Assembly: GCA_963920705.1 (NCBI GenBank)
Contig: CAWUCO010000202.1
Span: 371,470-435,469, forward strand
DNA length: 64,000 nucleotides
From: Odiellus spinosus
Taxonomy: Eukaryota; Arthropoda; Arachnida; Opiliones; Phalangiidae
Direction: 5' to 3'
The notes beneath the pieces were generated by a model. That model had not been told where the DNA came from. It did no database searches and saw only the letters and a program-made list of their open reading frames with translations. Numbering within the stretch: the stretch's first letter is position 1; each line of letters starts with the position of its first letter. Shown here one piece after another: positions 1 through 10,270 of the stretch. Both the position numbers and the translations under genes were made by a program.

Positions 1-286
1 ACTGCCTCGCTCCACTCCATTCAGCTACGTCGTAAATTCAAGAGAGCCATTGAATTTTTTACAAAGTTTTGATTGTCGTTGAGGGGTGGGGCTCTTCATT
101 TGTCGGAATAAAGTAAAGGCAATGTGTTTATCATTCCGCCTATATTTATATACGAATTCCTGATATATGATAATAGCCGGAAAAATATTTATATTCGCTA
201 CCAAAGCATAAATTCAAAAATTGATAGACTCTTTCTACACACCCTTACAATAATACCCCTCATTAGTATTAGATTCGCCTAATACA

Positions 287-478
287 TTAGCTGTCGTTAT
301 TTTTAGGAGTCAGACGTGACGCTGCGACTCGCAGGTTTTCCTGCGGATCGTTCGGCAAAATGATGACGAGTTTCATTGTTTCCCTGACGTATGGCAGATG
401 AAGTACTCGAGATTGCATCTCGTTGCTTTGCGTGTATTGAAAGTTATTAACGTTGAATTTTCTAATATAAGAGTCCAT
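287..478 (-). pseudogene. Serpin-like exon fragment
   Basis: A 63-codon reading frame whose middle part resembles the serpin core: FQYTQSNEMQSRVLHLPYV followed closely by KLVIILPND, matching the family pattern F-x-Y ... V/L-x-LPY ... ILLP seen in the central sheet region of serpins. The first twelve codons lie inside the left arm of a large inverted repeat and are duplicated at 2167-2202. No reactive-centre loop and no other serpin exon is visible, so this is an isolated exon or fragment, possibly of a host serine protease inhibitor. The exon borders are not clear. An active gene continuing beyond the window start cannot be excluded. Confidence 0.6.
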
Positions 479-1034
479 GGTAAAGTAATATTTAAAAATG
501 TTTATAAAAGGAAGAAACGCATGGAGTAGATGGAGTTAAGTTTTTATTGATAAAAACTGTAACTGTGTAACGACGTCGATCCCCATATTCAATTTACTCT
601 AGAACTTTAGAATGGGGGAAAGCTACCATTTCTCGATGTTTTAGTACACCGGTCTGATTTAAAGTTTTCTTGTACCTTATACCCAAAGCCGACTCATAGT
701 CAAACATTTCTTAATTACAATTCGAGTCACCCCCGCCATATCAAAATAGGACTTATAAAAAGCCTTAAATCCCGGATAGAATCTTTCTCCGATGACCCCC
801 ATTCTGATAAATTAATACTCCGAACCCAGCTTTTACAATGCAATTACCCTCCGAAATGCATTGACGATATTTTTAGATCGCAAATTGTACGGAACGCTCC
901 CACCCCCCAGCTACAGAACAAGTGTTGGTTCTTCCGTATATTGAAAACACGACGAAAAAACTTGCTCGGGTTCTAAAAAGTAAATTTCAAATAAAACTAG
1001 TAAGCTCTAATAAAAACACTTTAAAATCCGTATT
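443..1034 (+). repeat. Left arm of 592-bp inverted repeat
   Basis: This arm is a near-exact reverse complement of 1611-2202; paired positions sum to 2645. It contains the start of the serpin-like exon, upstream non-coding DNA and part of a Penelope-like reverse transcriptase. The arm therefore mixes host flank and transposon sequence. The spacer between the arms is 576 bp. Confidence 0.9.
603..1034 (+). pseudogene. Penelope-like reverse transcriptase fragment (inverted partial copy)
   Basis: Plus-strand mirror of the larger minus-strand Penelope-like element. Fragments in different frames resemble the C-terminal reverse-transcriptase region, for example LPFLDVLVHRSDLKFSCTLY and HPRHIKIGLIKSLKSRIES, which is the usual end of the palm/thumb in these elements. 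Several frameshifts separate the pieces. It stops abruptly at 1034, where the inverted repeat arm ends, so it has no endonuclease of its own. Confidence 0.7.
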
Positions 1035-1255
1035 ACTTCTATGGAATGTGAAAAATCAAGCTTTCGACTTCGTAAAGTCTTCTTCAGTCTAACTAGTTAC
1101 AGAGCTCTACAAGTTTATATATAGCAAAAAATAAAAATAATAAAAAGTACACAAAAATAAGGGGTAAACTGACATTTCAAAACAAAATTACATTCATGTC
1201 AATGTTGACGGCCGTGAGGGAGAAATACAATGAAAAGGAAGGGCGTGGTAAAGTG
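1035..1255 (-). other. Penelope-like 3' tail with hammerhead-like core
   Basis: Sequence downstream of the endonuclease stop on the minus strand. At 1061-1088 the minus strand reads CTGAAGA, a 5-bp GACTT/AAGTC stem with a TACG loop, then GAAA. This resembles the hammerhead ribozyme core (CUGANGA-stem II-GAAA) known from Penelope-like elements, but one extra A lies before the stem. It is a degenerate or coincidental match. Confidence 0.35.
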
Positions 1256-2042
1256 TCATTTAAGGATAGAACCCCAAAACTTTACGTTGAAACTTCCGGT
1301 GTCAAGATTTAATGATTCGTGTTTTTCAATATACAAGGCTTCAACAAATTTCCTACGTGACCAATTAGTTTCTTTGTGCAAAATACTTGCCCCATGCCTT
1401 TCAATCACGCAGGTGGGGGTCCGGTTGTTCCAGAGGTGGCTCGCGATACCGTTAGTGAAATTTCTATCTCTTACGCAATTCTGATGTTCTTTTATTCGAA
1501 CTTTGAGTTGGCGCTTAGTTTCACCCACATACGCCTTTCCACAGTTACAATCAATTTTGTAATCAATCCCACGTTCAGTAAGGGGGGAAATTGGTTTAAT
1601 TTTTGAATTTAATACGGATTTTAAAGTGTTTTTATTAGAGCTTACTAGTTTTATTTGAAATTTACTTTTTAGAACCCGAGCAAGTTTTTCCGTCGTGTTT
1701 TCAATATACGGAAGAACCAACACTTGTTCTGTAGCTGGGGGGTGGGAGCGTTCCGTACAATTTGCGATCTAAAAATATCGTCAATGCATTTCGGAGGGTA
1801 ATTGCATTGCAAAAGCTGGGTTCGTAGTATTAATTTATCAGAATGGGGGTCATCGGAGAAAGATTCTATCCGGGATTTAAGGCTTTTTATAAGTCCTATT
1901 TTGATATGGCGGGGGTGACTCGAATTGTAATTAAGAAATGTTTGACTATGAGTCGGCTTTTGGTATAAGGTACAAGAAAACTTTAAATCAGACCGGTGTA
2001 CTAAAACATCGAGAAATGGTAGCTTTCCCCCATTCTAAAGTT
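1256..2042 (-). pseudogene. Penelope-like element: RT end plus GIY-YIG endonuclease
   Basis: Reading leftwards from about 2042, broken frames encode the reverse-transcriptase end. An open 155-codon frame (1256-1723) then begins VLPYIENTTEKLARVLKSKF and carries the GIY-YIG endonuclease: DYKIDCNCGKAYVGETKRQL, then RIKEHQ, and later EALYIEKHESLNLD. Penelope-like elements place this endonuclease C-terminal to the RT, as here. The element is 5'-truncated and its RT part is frameshifted, while the endonuclease frame is still open. It sits with its own partial mirror copy head to head, typical of the complex tandem/inverted layouts of this retroelement class. Confidence 0.8.
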
Positions 2043-2202
2043 CTAGAGTAAATTGAATATGGGGATCGACGTCGTTACACAGTTACATTTTTTATCAATA
2101 AAAACTTAACTCCATCTACTCCATGCGTTTCTTCCTTTTATAAACATTTTTAAATATTACTTTACCATGGACTCTTATATTAGAAAATTCAACGTTAATA
2201 AC
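1611..2202 (-). repeat. Right arm of 592-bp inverted repeat
   Basis: Mate of 443-1034. It ends at 2202 exactly where the copied serpin exon start (from the ATG at 2167) diverges from the left copy. The few mismatches suggest a recent event. Confidence 0.9.
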
Positions 2203-2327
2203 TGATAAATATTGATTAAACTCCTCCCTTGCATTGATAAATTGCTACCTATTTAAGTCTCTAAATCATTCTGAAAATTTCAGGTTCAATTTGAGCTGTA
2301 GGATCCAAAGGACCGACATTTGATTGG

Positions 2328-5095
2328 CAGTGGCGTCGCTAGGATATTTTCTGAGACAGGCTGATAAATTTGAGGCCCCCCCCCGGACCTGAAATTTTAA
2401 TCCCCCCCCGGGGTAATTTCTGTTCTTTTTTACCGAATTAAATTTTTTTCCCACCACAATTTAAAAAACTATTTATTTAATTATTCCTCATTTAAAGAAA
2501 TATTTTAAATCATTTTTGAATTATGTACTATGCATAGCCGTTTCAAATTTACAAATAGCAATTACACAAAAAAATTTAACCTTCTATTATTATTTTTTTC
2601 CAAATTTATTGCCAAATCAGGATTATCCCTTAAGTTGGATAAATCTCTGTTTAAGTTATAAATAGCTCTTAATAAAAAGTACTTTAGGTTCAACTACTAA
2701 AAACATATTCCCTTTAACACTTTACCCGGAGAGTCAGCGTGTCTTACTAATCTTCAAAATCTAGAAAAGTGACGTTTAAAACATGTTGTACTGTCTTCCA
2801 TTATATAAAAAAAAAAAAAGTAATTATCGCCATGTGACTCTTAGCGAAAAGCCGCTCAAAACTATTTGATTTTATGGCTTGCAGCTGCGTGTCATTTTCG
2901 TATAGATTGGGTATTTTTCTTAGACTTTTTAAGAAATGTTAGAAGCTAAAAATATTCTCATTGTCATTGATGATGGTAGAGCCCTAAAACCTCACGACCC
3001 CTTGTTATAATAGAAGAAAAGAACCGAAAAGAGGGGATGTTTACTCGTAAAACTTAAGGCTGCTCCAGAGTATAAAGTTTAGGAATTTCTCCGATAGAGG
3101 CGCAAAATTGCAATAGTGTTTTTTTTCCAAGTTTTTGCCTTTTCGAAACTTGGACTGCGGCACTTTTTTCGTTAACATGGTTTGGATAGGAATTAGTATC
3201 GTAAAACTTTAACGTCTTATACCCCTCAAAGGAAACTACTCTTTCTCCAAGGGGTTTCTTTTTTCTTGAAGCAAAGGGCATCGGGGATTCGACTGCAACA
3301 AAGTTTTTTGGAGGGGAATATATTGAAAGACCTATTACCCAGCCCCGTAATTAGTAACAATGGACGCTGGGACGGCGGGATATATTCTAAACCACGTGAC
3401 CAGCCTCGGTCTCTATCCCTTCCCGTCACTTCACGACATATTTGAGTCTCCCTTCCCCTACGACCCCCAGGTCAGGGTGGAATAGGAAAGAAATTTATGA
3501 CTAAAGTGTTCTTGCAAAACCAACTAACGCAGTCGGAATCAGGTTAAACTTTCATCGCGTACAAAAGGAATTATTTCTTATCTCTTTTAAAGTAAAGCGT
3601 ACAGGAAAAAGGAATCGTAGTAATGAACATGTTGTAATTTCAAACTGATCTCCGATTGCCGTTGAAAATTGAAATGTTATATTTCCTCAAATTTTAAAAA
3701 TTTTCTACAAATTAAAAAGGGAGCACTTGAAAATCTTAAAAAAATCCTATAAATATTGCGTTTAAATCTTTCCTATTTCTATATGATAATCGCGTTGACA
3801 GTTTTATTTGACGACTTAAAATTTTGTCGCGTCAGGCACACCTTTGAGGATCAATTAAATATTTGGTCACCGCCTCAAAATTCATGTCTTTTCTCCAAAA
3901 ATTGGATTTTACTTTCGAGATTTATCGCCAATAATGAATCTCTAAATGCATTCTGTTAGCTTGTTTCTTCGAAAGGAAAGCGGGTTCGCAAGGCATCAGA
4001 AATCTGTCTTGTGGCGCATTCACGCCAGCATAAATCTCCAGCTTCCCGCTTCTTTGCGAACGCGGCTTTAGTAATAATACTAAGGTTTAAGTCATTCTTA
4101 AAATTCATGACGCTTTTGTACTATCTTGACTTCCCAGCCTTCTGCGCTTATTCCCGGGTTAGAGTAACGCCTCTAATTAACCGTTAAGCAAATTCAGCCT
4201 GGTGATCCGAACACGTGCTATTTTAGGGTCCATAAGATAAGGAAGCGGCATTTCATACTTTGAAATACGCCGCATTATAGGGTTTCCTTGTGTCGCTTGT
4301 CAATATATTTTTATTTATGGGCTCTATTCTTTGCTTTCGGTGCTCATTTCTGTGAGTCATCCCCCTGAAATGGCAACTACTTATTGCCCGCCATCAGCGG
4401 GAAAAAACAGAACCATCTATCCAAAATAGACAGAATTCAAAGCATGTAAATGTACGGGGAAAAATCTAAAATGGAGTTAATTTCTCAGAATATTTATCAA
4501 AAAAATACAGAATAATTTTCAAAACAAGCGGAAAAACGTGCTTTACACTGTAAACTATTTTATAAAGACGTGTGATGTCAAATTATTGACAGAAACTAGT
4601 CGTTCTTTGATAAATAATTTCATGTGTCTGTATAATTTCCTTCGATTCCTAAATGGGCTTTCAAATGTTAGTTAAAATCCAATTTTTCGGAATTTTTCTC
4701 TGAAGGGGCCTTAATTGGAAGCTCGATCTGACCCGGTCAAGGAGAGGACAGTATAATTTCGTTAGATCTGTCAGTTGACACGTGCAAATATTTTACGAGT
4801 GTAACGAAAAAAAAAATGACCCGCTAGTGAAAACTAAGCTTAAATAGGGTTCGGAATGCGACAGAGGAAAAACACGAGACCGTCAAACCGAATTATTTCA
4901 TTCTTTTGAAAGTGCAAAATAAATTTTATTTTCATAAGTTGATAAACGTATAACTTAATGTCGATAACCTATTTTTGGACAAATTGTTACCCAAATTTAA
5001 ATATTTGGAGGCCCCATTTGGGATAAATTCGAGGCCCCTATGAAATCTCAACATAGGCTTAAGCCTATCCCAGCCTACCTGTAGCGACGCCACTG
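2328..5095. mobile_element. Non-autonomous hAT-type element
   Basis: The ends are CAGTGGCGTCGCTA and its inverse TAGCGACGCCACTG, directly flanked by perfect 8-bp copies of TTGATTGG (2320-2327 and 5096-5103). An 8-bp target duplication with CAGTGGCG-type ends fits the hAT superfamily. Subterminal runs of C/G follow the left end (2373-2412), and GAGGCCCC motifs occur near both ends. The 2.8-kb interior has no long reading frame and no transposase motif, so movement would need a transposase in trans. The interior is AT-rich and otherwise featureless to my reading. Confidence 0.85.
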
Positions 5096-5103
5096 TTGAT
5101 TGG

Positions 5104-6364
5104 TTAGATATTCAGCAAGAAGGTGCATGTAGAGGATTCCTGAATTATGTATGATATAGATTTACTGGTTGAAGCCACAAATTAACCCTCCCTTGAACTA
5201 CGTTTTCAGACAAAAATTCTCAAAACCATGATCCCCCAAATATAACATGAGACAGGATCCCCGGTATTTCGACAAAATTCCCCCGGACAAAATTAGGTTT
5301 ACAGAAAAAAATCTCACATACAGTGTACATACAAAACTTGAACATAAAGCTTGATTTTGGAATAAAATTAGTGAATGCTGTTTCAGAAAATGAGTGAAAA
5401 GGTAGAAATTGGGTTCGTTTTGCGTGCGTAATATTTTGCATTATCATCTGTGAACGTTTAATTTATGCTTGGTTAGCTTGGTTTACGGTTATGATACGAC
5501 ATAAAAAATGCTTAAAAATAAAATATTACCTTATACATGTCAAACTAAAATGTATAACAAATAATATGGTCAAGTTGAACATTTCTAACTGTAAAAACGT
5601 TTCCTTCAATAATTTACAACTAAAGTTTAGGTGGACCAAATCTATCAAAAAGGAAATCTGTAGATTGGATATCGGGGAATTCGAAAAACATTACTTCGTG
5701 GTCGTGAGAACAAATGAGGAAACAATACGGGCATCAAGTTCCGACACCTTGAACAAATCGATTTAAAAAAAAATGGATATTTCAATACATGTTCACTACA
5801 AGACCTTCGGGGAATAAGGTTTAACGAGAGTTACAATTATCGTACGTGAACGATATTTTTATCGCTTTGAAAGAGCTACTGGAGATTCCATATTTATTAA
5901 CTTCGTTTCCATCGAGAATTCGATTCAACATATTGTTTTGAAAAGTTCATATCCAAATTCTTACTTAATAAAGCCTAGTACGCGGGCTCTGCGAAGTTCT
6001 TTACAATAATTTTAATTAGTTAATAAAAGCTCATTATTTCATCAGATCATCTGGAACTTTTTAACTAAATTCTAGCTAGTACGGGAAAGGTTTTGCACAA
6101 TGCAAAATATTAAGCGTGCCCAAATTTAAAAGAACATCATAGAGTAGCACGTTAACTACAAAAGCCCGCCCCATCTCCGAATACGTACTTAATACTATAC
6201 TGATTTATGAAATTTTTAAATTCCTTTTAAAACGACTAATCCAAAAATCTGTTAATCTTCTAAAATACAGGGTGGAAAAGATCAGACCAACACCTACCTT
6301 TGTGGACGTCCCCCAATAATGCCGTCGGATGACGTCCCTATACTATAATGTAGACCTCGTATAC
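5104..6364. other. No confident gene; one weak ORF
   Basis: AT-rich DNA. A 91-codon plus-strand frame at 5491-5766 is lysine/isoleucine-rich, with no motif I recognise. It could be a degraded exon. Nothing else is supported. Confidence 0.4.
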
Positions 6365-7790
6365 AGGGTGTAAGTAAATAAGTGCAATTGTAATCAAATG
6401 TGATTTTTCTATGGGTTTAATAAGGTAAAATGCCTGATCGCTTGAAACATTGCAGTTGCACAGATCAAGCGTAATGATTAACTAGATGACTTAATTCTGA
6501 GACAATTTATTTAACAACTTTAATAATAAAATAATAATTGAATTGAATTGGCCTGAAACGCCGAAGTTGAATCTGTATGGTAAGCAAATAAGCCTAAATG
6601 TTTAATGCGTCTGCCATCGTGGTGTAGGCACTCTTCGAGGCGACTTTCCAGTTCTTGCAATGCATTTGTAATCATTTGAGGAGTGATACCATTGATTGCG
6701 GCTCGAATACGGTCCTCTAAGTCTTCTGGACCCATCGGTTCTGTTTCATAAACATACCCCACAGGATGAAATCAAGCGGGGTAAGGTCAGGAGACCGTGC
6801 TGGCCACGGAATTGGTCCACCTCTACCTATCCAACGGTTGGGAAAGTTGTCGTCCAGCCACTGACGAACATTGACCGCCCAATGTGCTGGGGTTCCATCC
6901 CCCTCCCCACCTGTTCGTGCGCAGGGTGGGGGTAGTGTTCCATCCTTGTCGTGGTGAGCGGGCCCGAGTTCTAGAATCCGTCCTAGTTCCGCGAATTGGA
7001 ACACGCCGTCTCGCCCACACCCGGCCGACTCGCGGGGGCCGAACTGGCCCCCGGCAGCTCCCTCTGCCTTTGAGTCGGTCTTGTTGGGTCACGGTTACAT
7101 TACTGGGGCTGTATGGCACTGCTGTGTGGGTTCTGGTCGTCAAGCCATATACCTTTCCTTCTGCTGCCTTAGCCCCATCACGTGTGTGCGGGAGCACTGG
7201 TCTGGGGTTCTTCGGTTCCCGCTCTTTGGCCTTGCTTCCCGTTCCGGGCATGGTTTCGCGTGCAGTCGCACGGATTGGCGGGGGTGTAGTGTACTAGTTT
7301 ACGGAGCACCCCCTTAACAATCAAAACTGATGATGGGGTTCCATCCTGTTGAAACCACATGTTGCGAACCACTTCTAACGGCAAAGCGTCTATCGCGTCA
7401 CTAAACTCGTGACGCAAGAGGACCAAGTACAAGTCTCCAGTATTCGCATCGAAGTAAAAGGGACCGATAATTCGGTTCCCAAGAATGCCAACCCAGACAT
7501 TTATCTTCCATCGAATTTGGTGGTAATGGTGACGTAACCAATACGGATTCTGATAGGTCCAGTAATGCATGTTATGACGGTTTACCGTACCATCCCTATG
7601 AGATGTAGCCTCGTCCGAAAACAGCACCTTTTGCAAAAATAGTGGATCGGCTGCAATTAGATCACGCATGGTAAGACAATGGTCTTGCCGTCTTAGGTAA
7701 TCGTCATCTGCTAAGGCTTGATGGAGGTGAATATGATAGGGCCGGTTGCGGTGGCGATGTAAAATGGCAAGAACAGTAGCATGGCTAATA
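6365..7790 (-). pseudogene. Tc1/mariner-like transposase, broken
   Basis: On the minus strand the frame from 7790 reads HATVLAILHRHRNRPYHIHL, then VLFSDEATSHRDG (first catalytic Asp), FQQDGTP (second), and after a 434-bp insertion WPARSPDLTPLDFILWG (third acidic residue), with a C-terminal tail to 6520. These are the DDE motifs of an IS630/Tc1/mariner-type cut-and-paste transposase. The N-terminal helix-turn-helix is missing here and lies inverted at 8481-8601. The terminal sequence near 6365 (ACAGGGTGTAAGTA) resembles ends of this group. The gene is inactive: interrupted by the insertion, rearranged by an inversion, and frameshifted. Confidence 0.8.
6901..7334. mobile_element. GC-rich 434-bp insertion with 12-bp target duplication
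   Basis: This block is far more GC-rich than its surroundings. It is flanked by perfect copies of GGGGTTCCATCC (6889-6900 and 7335-7346) that fall inside the transposase codons for QDGTP. A variable-length duplication of this kind fits target-primed (LINE/SINE-type) insertion. No poly(A) tail, tRNA head or domain is recognised. Overlapping long frames here are a by-product of high GC. Confidence 0.7.
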
Positions 7791-8380
7791 AACTGGAAGT
7801 AGCTTCATCTGATGTATGGTGTCTTAAAACATGGGCCATTATTAGAAGCATACTCTCTTTCTTTGACAAGTGCGAACCAACGTAAAGTAGCTAATCCTAA
7901 GATAGACAGTCTTGTAAAATTTTTCAAAATAATCCAGTTCAATAAAACTTACCATACCAGATTTAGTATTATTTTCATTACTAATATCACCGATATCGCT
8001 CCATTCATCACTTTCATCAGTTCTATCGCAACTCTCTTCATCAGATTCCATATCCCTTTAAAATTTAATAATAGCATTTTAACATAATTAAGAAAATATG
8101 CCAAGAATAAATTTTATAAACAAAAGAAATCTTCTATTACACATTTTGAATTGGTTCTTCTATAATTTCCATGAAATTGGCTTCTTGTTCATTAACTTCA
8201 TGGTTTGGCAAGTCTTCGTATTAGCATGATTAGGCCTCAGTTCGTGCCTAGGCTCATTTAAATCCGTATGTAAGTCACTGTCACTGTCACTGTCAGAACT
8301 TTCGCGAACTTTCGTTTGTTTTAATTGTTTTAGATACCTCGCTCTAGATCTTTTTGGTATTGTTTTTTTAAATATTCGCT
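7791..8380 (-). pseudogene. EnSpm/tnp2 transposase copy A, 5' exons (inverted)
   Basis: The minus strand encodes KTIPKRSRARYLKQLKQ followed by a Ser/Asp-rich stretch (about 8060-8365). This corresponds to exon 1 of the better copy at 32433 (KIPKRSRTRYLKRKQ). Next comes an acidic exon from 8051, running into ESMLLIMAHVLRHHTSDEAT near 7800, the counterpart of ESLLLIMAHILRFYSSEEAT in the better copy. The piece ends at the inversion breakpoint in codons SSLL. It belongs with the plus-strand sequence from 8602. Confidence 0.7.
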
Positions 8381-8480
8381 ATACCTTTTTCACTGAATTC
8401 ATAACTACCCTCGCTCCGATTACGATTGACAAAATTATTAAATAAGAGACAACCTTCTGGAGTTCGGTGGGTTCGTCGTG

Positions 8481-8601
8481 CAGGACCGTGAACGTTGGCG
8501 AGACCGTGTAGTCAGTAATGAAGACCGAGAAGTGGATATTGTAGCCCGTTTTGAAGCCAATCCTCATACCAGTAGTAGATCGGTCGCACGCGAAGTTCGA
8601 C
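8481..8601 (+). pseudogene. Tc1-like transposase N-terminus (displaced by inversion)
   Basis: The plus-strand frame reads NEDREVDIVARFEANPHTSS and then RSVAREVR, the first helix-turn-helix region of the same type of transposase whose body is at 6520-7790. It runs out at the TATTA breakpoint. Orientation is opposite to the body, which supports the inversion. Confidence 0.65.
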
Positions 8602-9504
8602 TATTACAATTAATTTGGTGCCATTTACCAAAAAATACAACTTCATAATTTCCTATAACGAAGTATCTTTTCAACAACTTCTTTAAAAGCCCACAGCCTC
8701 TGGTTCAACCGTACTTTTATTGCCCGAACAGTGCGTGCAAATCCAATTATTTAGGGCCAAAGGTGGCTGCAAATGAACTGTCGTGTGATATTTGCCAGTC
8801 GAATTTTAACGATGAGATGCTATTAAAGGATGGAAGTTACCTTTTAGTATTTGATGTTGAATCTCAAATCCAAAACCTTTTGGAACTATGCAGCCCTGAC
8901 TTGACTAAAAAGGAGAACTTCTTTGATATATCAGGTATAACGAAATCTCAAAAATATCGTAACCTTAATTTAAAAATTTTAAATGACAAAGTCGTGACGA
9001 TAACTTGGAATACAGATGGTGTTCCGGTTTTTAAATCATCGAAAGATGAATTGGCCTCTTCAATTTACAGTGAATGAATTACCTCTAGTCGTAAGACAAC
9101 GGAATACTCTTTGCGCTGGCCTTTGGTTTGGACAAGAAAAGCCCAATATGAACTTTTTTTAGCTAGACCCAGCCCTAGTGTGGTCTAGGTACTGTATTGA
9201 CTGCGGCGTCGGCGTTCGCGTTGGCGTTGGCGTTGTACAAGAAGACGAAATACGTCATCGAATCGAAAAAACTTCGTCTCTTATCCACCAGACGTCAGGA
9301 CGTGATGTCCAATACAAATTTAAAATATATACTTGTATTTAATATATATGTCTTTTAGGTGGTCTCCCTCCCAGGATCGCGTAGCGCTCGACGCTGCACG
9401 CTATACGATCGAGTGTTGGACACTGATCCCCGTTACCACGGGCCCATACTAAATTTCGAGAGAAAAATCCCTTATATCTTCAGAGGTGTACGATACAGAA
9501 AACC

Positions 9505-10085
9505 AATCGATACAGAAAACAAATTGTCGTTATTAAGGGGTTGTCGCGAACGACATTAAAAGGTAGCTTATGAATGTTTCGGTTCTAGTCTGTCAGTAAT
9601 AAAAACCCGAAAACAACGAACAAGTAGTCGCGAACGAGATAGTAAGGGAGCTTATGCTTGTTAAGTTCTAGTCTGTCAGTAATGAAAACTCGAATACAAT
9701 AAACAAGTCGTCGCGAACGAGATAGTAAGGGAGCTTATGCGTGTTGAGTTTTAGTCTGTCAGTAATGAAAACTTGAAAACACTAAACAAGTCGTCGCGAA
9801 AGAGATATTAAGGGAGCTTATGCGTGTTGAGTGTTAGTCTGTCAGTAATGAAAACTCGAAAACAATAAACAAGTCGTCGCGAAAGAGATATTAAGGAATA
9901 TTAGGCGTGTTGAATGTTAGTCTGTCAATAATGAAAACTCGAAAACAATAAACAAGTCGTCGCGAACGAGATAGTTAGGGCTTATGCGTGTTGAGTGTTA
10001 GTCTGTCAGTAATGAAAACTCGATAACAATAAAAAAAGTCGTCGCGAAGGGAGCTTATGCGTGTTGAATTCTAGTCCGTCAATAA
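9505..10085. repeat. 83-bp tandem array
   Basis: The word GTCTGTCAGTAATG recurs at 9588, 9671, 9754 and 9837 (exactly 83 bp apart), then in variant form at 9920, 10001 and 10074. Each unit carries GTCGTCGCGAACGAGATA and GGGAGCTTATGCGTGTTGA. There are about seven copies, and the last ones are shortened. Confidence 0.9.
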
Positions 10086-10270
10086 TAAAAAACATGATTT
10101 GAAAAACATGATTTGAAAAACAGGTTTTGAAAAACAGGATTTGAAAAACAGGTTTTGAAAAACAGGATTTGAAAAACATGATTTAAAAACATGATTTGAA
10201 AAACAGGTTTTGAAAAACAGGTTTTGAAAAACAGGATTTGAAAAACATGATTTGGAAAACATGATTTGAA
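10086..10270. repeat. 14-bp tandem repeat
   Basis: About thirteen units of a GAAAAACAKGWTTT type, giving spurious Phe/Ser/Lys-rich frames on the minus strand. Low complexity, and directly continuous with the 83-bp array. Confidence 0.9.

Larger units (their letters stand above)
7786..8606. other. ~0.8-kb inverted segment joining two broken transposases
   Basis: Both ends carry the same 5-bp word in opposite orientation (TAATA at 7786-7790, TATTA at 8602-8606). Inside, the tnp2 5' exons lie on the minus strand and the Tc1-like N-terminus on the plus strand. Outside, the remainder of tnp2 is on the plus strand and the remainder of Tc1 on the minus strand. Reversing this block would make both genes collinear, so a microhomology-type inversion is inferred. 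Confidence 0.75.

Noticed and set aside
6823..7317. Overlapping long ORFs on both strands in the GC-rich patch
   Set aside because: High GC removes stop codons. The block is a 434-bp insertion with a 12-bp target duplication and no recognisable domain.
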